64,000 nucleotides of DNA from Elysia chlorotica (lineage: Eukaryota; Mollusca; Gastropoda; Plakobranchidae): the NCBI GenBank assembly GCA_003991915.1, contig RQTK01000095.1, positions 634,923-698,922 of the forward strand, written 5' to 3'. The notes below the pieces were generated by a model. That model saw only the letters and a list, made by a program, of their open reading frames with translations. It did not search any database and was not told where the DNA came from. Of the stretch, positions 57,701 to 64,000 are shown piece by piece; positions within the stretch are counted from its first letter, which is position 1; every line of letters begins with the position of its first letter. A program made the position numbers and the translations under genes.

Positions 57701-60700
57701 ATCAAAACCGCCTGCCAAGTTTTGCTCCAAAGGCTCTAAACTATGAAAAAAGTCAAAAACTTTTTTTTTTTTTTTTTTCAATTTTACTCCATGTTTTCAA
57801 CATTAATGAAGCCTGTGCTGTTGCCAAACTAACAACAATTGTTTTATCACTATATTTTCCTTGTTATCAGCACTAATGAAGGAACCTGTGTTGGCGGACT
57901 GTAGGAACACTCACCTGCAGTTCTGCAAGTATGCCTCTACACTGCTGGAAAAGTTAGCTGGGCGTCAGGCAAATGTCGTAGGAAGTGCAACCTTGGAGGA
58001 AATCCGAAAGGTAAGTGATTTACAAACTGTGTATGTTCTTGATGGTAAAGAGGGTCATTTGTTATTTTCTTTTATAAATTATAGTTATGTTTATATATTT
58101 TTATAATATTTAATTCTTTAGTAGTATTAAACAGTACCCCTCCTTTTTTTTTCTTTTCTCGTATATATGGACAGTTGTTTCACTTTAAAAAAAAGAAATG
58201 TCTGATCTTCTGACCTACTTCTCAATTCTTCAGTAGCTTTGTAATTTTCAGGTACAGTAAAATGTGTATACAAGCCAGCACAGTTACTAAACAGCCAACA
58301 GTATGGGCTCTAAGATTTAATCATATATCAATATGAAGAAGTTTTGCTTTTTACATCCCTCAGGCTGGTGTAGTGGCTCAAACCAAGATTGTCTACCATG
58401 AGAAGGAACTGCTGCAACTGATCCAGGGTCACCTGACCTCGCTGGGTCTGCACGAGTCGGCATCGACTCTCCAGCGCGAGGCCGGCTTGCCGAAATGTTC
58501 CACGCCACCGCCACACAACCCGGCTATCGCTGCGATCACTGGCCATCTCTACTCTCCCGGCACACCAAAGTTGGTCAGTATGATAATGATGTAGCAGGCA
58601 CTGGATTAAATCTCCTCAATAAAAATCAGGACACAGCAAGCAAAATTTATTTGCAATGTCATGCGCAGACATGGTTTAGAACATGTTATTGAAACTGGTA
58701 AAACAAACAGAAAGAGAGTGAGATGGAGACAGACAGGAAAGATCTGGGGTGGGCTGGGAAGATGGTTTGGTGGGAGCAAAGGAATTGACCTGATTGTGAA
58801 ATGTGAGAACAGAGATCTGTGCAGTGATGTGATGATGATGATGATAGTTGGACCGTGGTATGTTACCGGCAACTGTCAAGGTTGAAGGTTTGGGGAATAT
58901 CCATTTTAAGGATTGGAGGGTTGCAAAAAAGTCTATTTCATGATTCTCCACCAATTGCTGCTTGCACCCATTCACTCTGTATCCTTGTGTGCACTTTTTA
59001 TCCAGGGCCGTCAGCTCAGTCAGCCTGGTGGGAGTCATGCCAGCCGAGAGATCTTCCCAGCAACCCCCACTTCCTCGGTAAACCCGATGCAGGCCTTAAC
59101 TGTTCCTACACCAACGTCTAGTGGTCAACCATATCAAGGTAGGTCCCATAATTTACAGCTCATAGGGCTAGAGGGACTAAAAGGTAACTTCACCGTCAAC
59201 AATAGAACAATGCGGGAATCTTATTTACCTAACCTTCTTTAAGTCTGGCTATCACCCATTAAGAAAAATTAACCATATGTTTGGTAGACCTACCTCTCTA
59301 AGTAGGTAGTGTGTGGTGTCTCATTTTGTTTTCAGGTAACACTTCTGACATAGTTATGTCCACGTCTGTAGCTTTATACATGTTAGGGAAGTTTGTATGT
59401 TTTTCCTAATCTATTTTTTAGAATGTGATTCTTCTGAAAAGTCAAAGTTTGGCTTGGTTTCTAAATAGATCTATGATCTATCCTCTTTCAACACCCAGTG
59501 ACCAATGTTTTGTATTTTGAATGACGCAGCTAGCTCAGTGCGTAGTGCTCAAGGTTGATGAACTCATTACTGTTTGAATGTTTTTCAGCGGCATCATCAG
59601 CGTCCCCGGTGAGCGAGTCTGTCCGAGCCGCGCCCTCCACAGCATCCACCTCCGGGCAGGTCTGCACCACGCCAGCCACGCCAGCCACGCCATCACACAT
59701 GAAGTTCACGCTGCACAAAACTCCGCACACCGTACACCAGCTCACGTCAGTGCAGAGGGTAAGGAAAGCTTCTCTTTTGTCATGCCTTTTGCAGAGGTGC
59801 CAATTTTCCATAAATTAACAGATTTTCAGGAGAAAATAAAAAGTAGGCAGCTCAGATTTCAGTAACGGCTTGTTGCGGGGCTAAGCTATGCTGTGCAAGA
59901 GGTTCAGTAAAGAAATAATGATTCTGTTGGCATCACTGTCTTAGATTTTATGGAAAAAAAATATTTAAGGAATTATTTACAAATTACTGTAGATGAAATG
60001 AGTTTTTTTCAAAACGTTTTTAGAAGGGATTCATTAAACGAAGAATAAATAATGTTAGCAGATGAGTGACATAACAGATGCAGAGTCAAAATTACCCCAC
60101 ACAACCATTCATGATAAATGTTTTTCTTACAATTAAAAATTTAGCAAATAAAGGTACGGTAGTGAATACCTACAACGGCACCCGCTGCAGCGGGATCAGC
60201 GCTATAGCAGGACATTTCAAGAATCCCCGTTTTTTATTCTACAATATATTAAAGCCTATTACTTGTGTTTGGACATGAAAATGCTATGTCACTCGACTCC
60301 TAACATTATTTATTCTTCATTTACTGAATCCCTTCTAAAACGTTTTGGAAAAACAACTCTGCATTGCATTGTGCGACTGGCTATTTTCGAGAAATTTACT
60401 GTAGTTGCAATGCAGATAGATCTACTTATTATCTGATTCATTTGATATAGGATGATTATTAGGTTGAGATTTAGAACCAATCTGAAAATAAGAGTCTTCA
60501 ATCATGGACATGTCAACAACTGTGTTGAGTTAGTAAAGTGTAAGATTTAGAGACTAGCATTCAAGCTAGGTTTCAGTTAAAATAAACTATATAGAAAAAG
60601 GATGAGTAAAACTAGAAAGGAGAGTGATATCTCAGTTTCAGTAAGCAACACAAAGTATTGGACTCACTGAGTATGCTCATGTATTCGTGCTGAGAGAGTT

Positions 60701-63700
60701 AAAAATTAATTAGTAAATTATTTTTAGGGTATTTAATTAATGATGATAAATTAAGATCGGTATGATCATAAAGATGAAGTTTCTAAAATGAGATATTTGG
60801 ACTTTTTTTTTATATTTTATAGTCTAACTCATTAACATGAATGCATTTTTTGTCCTCTGCCTTTTTCAGGCTCATAAGCGCAGATACCTGAAGGAGCGGG
60901 AGAGCTATGTGCCCCTGGGTCAGCGGCCGAAGCTGAAGCAGAATGGAGAGTACAATGTGTCCCTGAACAACATCGTCACCGAGTACCTCCGCAAGCAACA
61001 CGCCCTGTGCCCTCAGCCCATCTCTACCTGTCCAACCATGTCTCTCTTTATGTAAGCATTCCCCAAGATTTTCTAGGTCAGAAGAAAGTGACAATTTTAA
61101 AGTTTATATGAGAAAATACAGAAGAGATTCCCTTGTTTCAGATTGCACAGGGAAAGAGCAGGATTAAGAAAAACAAACATTTTTCTAAAGCCTTAATACC
61201 TGTAATTTTCTGAGATTATTTGGAATTCCAACAATTTTGAGGATCAAGACTTTTCCGACATGTCTTCCTGCCCAATATCTGATCTAGGGAAAATTAAGTC
61301 TGATCCGTGTGTGTAGCCATTAAAGAGACAGCAAAGTTTGACCATCAACAGTCCTATTTAATTTCTTTTTTCTTTTCTTACGTCTGAGGTAACACCTATT
61401 AGTGTGAATTAAATACAAGTGGTAGAAGAGCTTTTATTCCTCAAATAATCAGAACGAAACCCTTATGAGTTGCATGGTTAACAGGCTTCTATAGATTTGT
61501 AATCAGTCAGTGACATGACTTCATTTCCTTGCATATTCCACCTGACTTTTGTCAATCAGACCCCATCGATGCCCAGAGCCTTTAGGAAAAGCATGCGCAG
61601 CCTACAACATCTCCTCAAGACTTTTTGACAGACAGGTAAAAACAAAATTACGCTGAAATAAAGAAAGCTACCTATGATTTATTTGCTGGGTTTAATTGTT
61701 TGCACTTTTGCAAAGAGTATTTAATTATTGGAACTAAAAGTAGGCTCTAGCGATGTGTTAAGTAGCATTTTTTCTCAACCCATGAGACTTTTTTAGTAAT
61801 TTAAAAGAAAAATGTGTAAGAAAAACATAACATTTGTCAATTTTTCTGTCAATGCTTAGAAGTGGTCAATCAGAAGGAAACACCTATTAGTGTGAATTAA
61901 ATACAAGTGGTAGAAGAGCTTTTATTCCTCAAATAATCAGAACGAAACCCTTATGAGTTGCATGGTTAACAGGCTTCTATAGATTTGTAATCAGTCAGTG
62001 ACATGACTTCATTTCCTTGCATATTCCACCTGACTTTTGTCAATCAGACCCCATCGATGCCCAGAGCCTTTAGGAAAAGCATGCGCAGCCTACAACATCT
62101 CCTCAAGACTTTTTGACAGACAGGTAAAAACAAAATTACGCTGAAATAAAGAAAGCTACCTCTTTTGCATTTTCAGAAAATTCATTTGTAGGTATTTGCA
62201 TGTGCATAAACTTATGGGGGTATCTTCCTTACATTCTACCCTAGCAGGACAGGAAAAGTGTTGTTTGAGTTTATTTTGGTTTTGTTAGTTTTTTTTTCCG
62301 GGGGTTGCTGTTGCTTTTTTGTGTGGGTTTTTTGCTGTTTGTTGGAGTTTTTTTGCAAGGGGGTGGGGGAGGGGGAGAGAAATTTTGGGGTTTCTAGCAA
62401 AGTTGAATTATCTTTTTCATGTTTCTTAACCGCTCTTTTCAGCTGAGGCCTCCGTATGGTGGTCCCAAGGGTCAGTCGTTGAATCGACGCTACATTCACA
62501 GCAAGTAAGTGAATCTATTTAGCCAGTTAATCACTTATGATATGGTCTTATTGAAACTAGTATCTTGTTTCAAGGCAGACAAATTTTACTTATGTATATA
62601 TTTTTTCTAAGCCTACTAATTGAAAAGTTTTTGAAAGCATCACAAATTTCAAGCCAGTGGTGGAATGATTTGTATTTGGGAGATAATTAAGTGAATAATG
62701 GAATAGCTGCCATTAATTATCTGGCCATAGAATTTCAATTGACTACATTATTTTATCTACAGTTCAGTAACGCTGGCATTTTTTATTTTATTTTATTCAA
62801 TTTCTGGAAGGGGGGCGGGGGAGGGGGAGGGGGGTATGGAATTCTGTCTGAACATGTGATACAATACACCTTTTTTTCTTCTTCACTTTTAGTATGACGA
62901 TGAAAGGTAAAAAAATGCAAAATTCAACAATCTTTGAAAACTTTGGCAAATTCTCCATTGCCAGTAATTAAAAAAAAAAAAGGCTGTGCTACCAATCTAC
63001 CAAAAAATAACATGAAAATGATGTGTATGTTGTTTCAGGTTATGTGCTCTTACGAGTTTCCGTGACGGTGCTGGCGATGGCTTAGCGTGCTGTGCTTTTG
63101 ATGTAAGTCTCGTATCACAAAGAGAAGCAAAAAAGAAGTATGGACATTATTGATACAGATAAAATTGTATAACCTCGTATCACAAAGAGAAGCAAAAAAG
63201 AAGTATGGACATTATTGATGCAGATAAAATTGTATAACTTCGTATCACAAAGAGAAGCAAAAAAGAAGTATGGACATTATTGATACAGATAAAATTGTAT
63301 AACCTCGTATCACAAAGAGAAGCGAAAAAGAAGTATGGACATTATTGATACAGATAATTGTATAACCTCGTATCACAAAGAGAAGCGAAAAAGAAGTATG
63401 GACATTATTGATACACATAAAATTGTATAACCTCGTATCACAAAGAGAAGCAAAAAAGAAGGATGGACATTATTGATACAGATAACATTGTATAACCTCG
63501 TATCACAAAGAGAGGCAAAAAAGAAGTGTGGACATTATTGATACAGATAAGACATAACTTGTATAACTTGTACCACTGCTGCAACTGAAAGTGTGTCTGC
63601 TATTAATGTAACTAACAATATTGGATTTACACAATTAGTGCTATTGGCAATTTAAAGTATGCACATTGGATATGTTTAAACTATTCATCCACACGTGTTT

Positions 63701-63838
63701 GTATCTGTCTGTGCTTTACTTTAAATCTGATTCAGGTGTCACTGTCTGTTGTTTATCGTTTCCCAGTGTGCTGCAGACAATATTTTCATTGGTGCTTTCT
63801 CTGGAGACATCAGGGTGATGAACATCAACACCACCACG
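41019..63838 (+). CDS. DCAF1: DDB1- and CUL4-associated factor 1 (VPRBP), partial, 3' end outside the window
   Basis: Twenty-seven exons: 41019-41143, 41614-41690, 42480-42553, 43150-43272, 43618-43755, 44612-44786, 45125-45244, 45749-45891, 46361-46462, 46702-46860, 47397-47437, 47850-47988, 48927-49124, 50057-50226, 50865-50984, 52116-52218 (or a duplicate), 55264-55377, 56768-56921, 57871-58010, 58364-58573, 59006-59138, 59589-59758, 60870-61051, 61560-61635 (or its duplicate), 62443-62504, 63039-63102 and 63767-63838. Phases agree throughout: 3384 bases, 1128 codons. Recognised blocks are [65 protein letters not shown], a LisH helix pair ([20 protein letters not shown]) at about residues 813-845, [19 protein letters not shown] and the start of the WD40 domain ([22 protein letters not shown]). 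DCAF1 is the substrate receptor of the CUL4-DDB1 ubiquitin ligase. Its remaining WD40 repeats and acidic tail must lie to the right. A TTTTTCAG at 40951-40958 suggests that the start codon is in exon 2 of the mRNA. Confidence 0.96.
41800..42055 (+). mobile_element. tRNA-derived SINE in DCAF1 intron 2
   Basis: Head CAAACTGGCTCAAGTAGTGG, then core words CTGGTTGGGTCAATGTTAGT, TTGATGTGACCGGCTGAGTC and AATATAACCTATATAGTGCT, and end GACGTTGGAAGTTAAGCAAC. It is a full-length but diverged copy in the same orientation as the gene. Confidence 0.8.
42921..43149. repeat. Two-copy tandem repeat ending at the DCAF1 exon 4 acceptor
   Basis: The unit of about 114 bases contains GGGTTGTAAGTTTCAGTTCC, TTGAACGACTTAGTTTGTCA and CAATATTTGAATGTTTCAG. 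The second copy supplies the real acceptor (…TGTTTCAG|ATTGTTGG). The first copy offers an identical TGTTTCAG at about 43035. Confidence 0.9.
44542..44611. repeat. Duplicated pyrimidine tract and branch region before DCAF1 exon 6
   Basis: TTTTTCAGTTCTAT.TAACCT followed by GTACTTGTTC occurs twice, about 37 bases apart. Only the second copy is followed by the true CCAG acceptor at 44611. Confidence 0.8.
48530..48760. repeat. CT/GTCT microsatellite containing a 54-base assembly gap
   Basis: (CT)n and (TGTC)n runs surround N bases at 48610-48663. The gap is in the intron between DCAF1 exons 12 and 13, so no coding sequence is lost. Confidence 0.95.
49185..49500. mobile_element. SINE tail fragment and a reverse-oriented LINE 3' end
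   Basis: 49185-49243 carries AACCTATATAGTGCTGACTT and TGGACGTTTAGCAATCAACC, the AACTC-family SINE end. 49430-49495 reads GATAAGATATACTTTATTGT followed by CCATCCAAGGAAAATTTTTG, the reverse complement of a LINE 3' end with a TATCT-type tail. Confidence 0.6.
50600..50850. repeat. Tandem repeat before DCAF1 exon 15, about 3 copies
   Basis: ATATCAGCAGCATAATATAA followed by AGCTTCTATGTAAATCA and AATGAGCA..TTGAAGTA repeats with indels (starts near 50627, 50679 and 50780). Confidence 0.8.
50865..52284 (+). repeat. DCAF1: Segmental duplication, first copy: DCAF1 exons 15a and 16a
   Basis: Spans exon 15a (50865-50984), about 1.1 kb of intron carrying a LINE 3' end, and exon 16a (52116-52218). It is nearly identical to 53169-54548. 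Exon 15a is the version whose start ([12 protein letters not shown]) matches vertebrate DCAF1 (NDTVRFALDVLA). Confidence 0.92.
51225..51860 (+). mobile_element. LINE 3' end (CR1/L2-like) in the duplicated DCAF1 intron
   Basis: Degenerate C-terminal coding remnant (TCCTTGAGGACAGCACATAC; AGCAGCGGTAAATATAGGAT), then a UTR ending GGGATCAATAAAGTTTTCTG. The same insertion is present at 53505-54135, so it predates the duplication. Confidence 0.7.
52301..53135 (+). repeat. DCAF1: Segmental duplication, middle partial copy with exon 16b
   Basis: Begins inside the LINE tail region (GAGCATTATTATTTCATTTC), includes exon 16b (52649-52751) and about 320 bases downstream that are shared with 54547-54866. 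It has more indels than the outer copies; exon 16b differs from 16a by one synonymous change (AGA to AGG). Confidence 0.9.
53133..53261 (+). other. DCAF1: Alternative DCAF1 exon 15b
   Basis: Shares 53169-53261 with exon 15a (one synonymous change) but has a different 5' part. From an acceptor TTTTGCAG at 53125-53132 it would add GGT GCC TAC CTC CAG and continue in frame to [10 protein letters not shown]. It enters and leaves in phase 2, like exon 15a, so it could replace or follow 15a without a frameshift. The conserved DTVVAAL start is lost. Confidence 0.55.
53505..54135 (+). mobile_element. Second copy of the LINE 3' end
   Basis: Carried by the segmental duplication. It is nearly identical to 51225-51860, with a few point differences and small indels. 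Confidence 0.7.
54388..54490 (+). other. DCAF1: Duplicate DCAF1 exon 16c
   Basis: Identical to exon 16a over all 103 bases (phase 2 in, phase 0 out), encoding [20 protein letters not shown] and then [14 protein letters not shown]. It is the copy nearest to exon 17. Because the phases differ at its ends, only one exon 16 copy can be used per mRNA. Confidence 0.8.
55826..56760 (+). repeat. 36-base minisatellite, about 26 copies, abutting DCAF1 exon 18
   Basis: The unit is CATTTCTTGACGTGCCCCTG followed by CTGTTTGTTATCCAGT, with A/G and C/T variants, one unit with 3 extra bases and one lacking 5. It runs up to the exon 18 acceptor (CCGCCAG at 56761-56767). No unit contains a stop codon in the forward frames. 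Confidence 0.95.
56930..56990 (+). mobile_element. LINE 3' scrap
   Basis: CACTGCGGCCCTATCTTCCA followed by CTGGGAATCAAGGGG matches the end of the LINE at about 5745-5786 (GCTGCGGCCCTATGTTCCAC, then AGGGAATCAAGAGG). It begins a few bases after the exon 18 donor. Confidence 0.65.
61391..61673 (+). repeat. DCAF1: Direct duplication, first copy, with DCAF1 exon 24a
   Basis: 283 bases that recur 488 bases to the right, with no difference that I can see. Exon 24a is 61560-61635 (phase 2 in, phase 0 out) and encodes [19 protein letters not shown] and then RLFDRQ, matching PHQCPEP...INFTSRL of vertebrate DCAF1. Confidence 0.95.
61879..62161 (+). repeat. DCAF1: Direct duplication, second copy, with DCAF1 exon 24b
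   Basis: Apparently exact repeat of 61391-61673. Exon 24b is 62048-62123. Using both copies would shift the frame, because the exon is 76 bases, so they are either exclusive alternatives or an assembly duplication. Confidence 0.95.
62810..62834 (+). other. Canonical G-quadruplex motif in DCAF1 intron 25
   Basis: Four G runs of 6, 5, 5 and 6 separated by single C or A bases. A weaker G-rich run lies at about 62358-62378, upstream of exon 25. Both are on the transcript strand, so the motif would also be present in the pre-mRNA. Confidence 0.8.
63107..63550. repeat. 65-base tandem repeat, 7 copies, after DCAF1 exon 26
   Basis: The unit contains CTCGTATCACAAAGAGAAGC, AAAAAAGAAGTATGGACATT and ATTGATACAGATAAAATTGT. 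The first copy starts within the exon 26 donor region (GATGTAAGTCTCGTATCACA). Confidence 0.95.
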
Positions 63839-63872
63839 GTAAGTCATACGCGTCACACTTTTTCCCTTTTGC

Positions 63873-63907
63873 TTCTTCTTCTTCTTCTTCTTCTTCTTCT
63901 TCTTCTT

Positions 63908-63938
<31 letters not shown>

Positions 63939-64000
63939 TTATTAATAGTATTATCATTATTATTATTATTATTATTCTTCTTCTTCTTCTTCTTCTTCTT
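63873..64000. repeat. (CTT)n and (TTA)n microsatellites at the window edge
   Basis: (CTT)n at 63873-63936, a short (TTA)n stretch, and another (CTT)n from about 63975 to the end. They lie in the intron after exon 27. Confidence 0.95.

Overview
This is an intron-rich, AT-rich animal nuclear sequence, most likely from a mollusc (probably a gastropod). The evidence is canonical GT-AG introns, long microsatellites, tRNA-derived SINEs, CR1/L2-like and other LINEs, Ty3/Gypsy fragments, and a RAG1 N-terminal-type zinc-finger exon of a kind known from mollusc genomes. I cannot name the species. Gene structures were built by hand from splice phases and family similarity recalled from memory; no search was run.

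Layout: (1) 127-7872, + strand: a complete seven-exon gene for a secreted protein of 286 residues with a signal peptide, five LDL-receptor class A repeats and a C-terminal ShKT domain. Its introns hold a remarkable set of repeats that copy its own exon or splice-site sequence. (2) 7.9-13.2 kb: intergenic, with SINEs and satellites. (3) 13239-29612, - strand: a complete 16-exon PUS7 gene (TruD-family pseudouridine synthase, 668 residues); all 15 junction phases agree. Its introns contain an LTR element joined into a LINE. (4) 31596-32067, - strand: an open exon for a RAG1 N-terminal-like zinc-binding domain, in a splice phase that could join PUS7 in frame; a possible two-exon small membrane protein lies just upstream. 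(5) 33.4-40.1 kb: a mobile-element block with a Gypsy integrase tail, a 5'-inverted LINE and tRNA-headed SINEs with (CTA)n tails. (6) 41019-63838, + strand, running off the right edge: 27 exons (1128 codons) of DCAF1/VPRBP, the CUL4-DDB1 substrate receptor. Several of its exons are duplicated.

PUS7 and DCAF1 are arranged head to head, separated by about 11 kb rich in mobile elements. PUS7 modifies RNA and DCAF1 directs ubiquitination; nothing in the sequence shows that they act together. The most unusual content is the RAG1-N exon and its possible fusion to PUS7, the duplicated DCAF1 exons 15, 16 and 24, a 0.9-kb minisatellite that stays open in the DCAF1 reading frame, and the inverted copy of LDLa exon 3. 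Some duplications could be assembly errors: there is a 54-base N gap, a single N, and near-identical copies.
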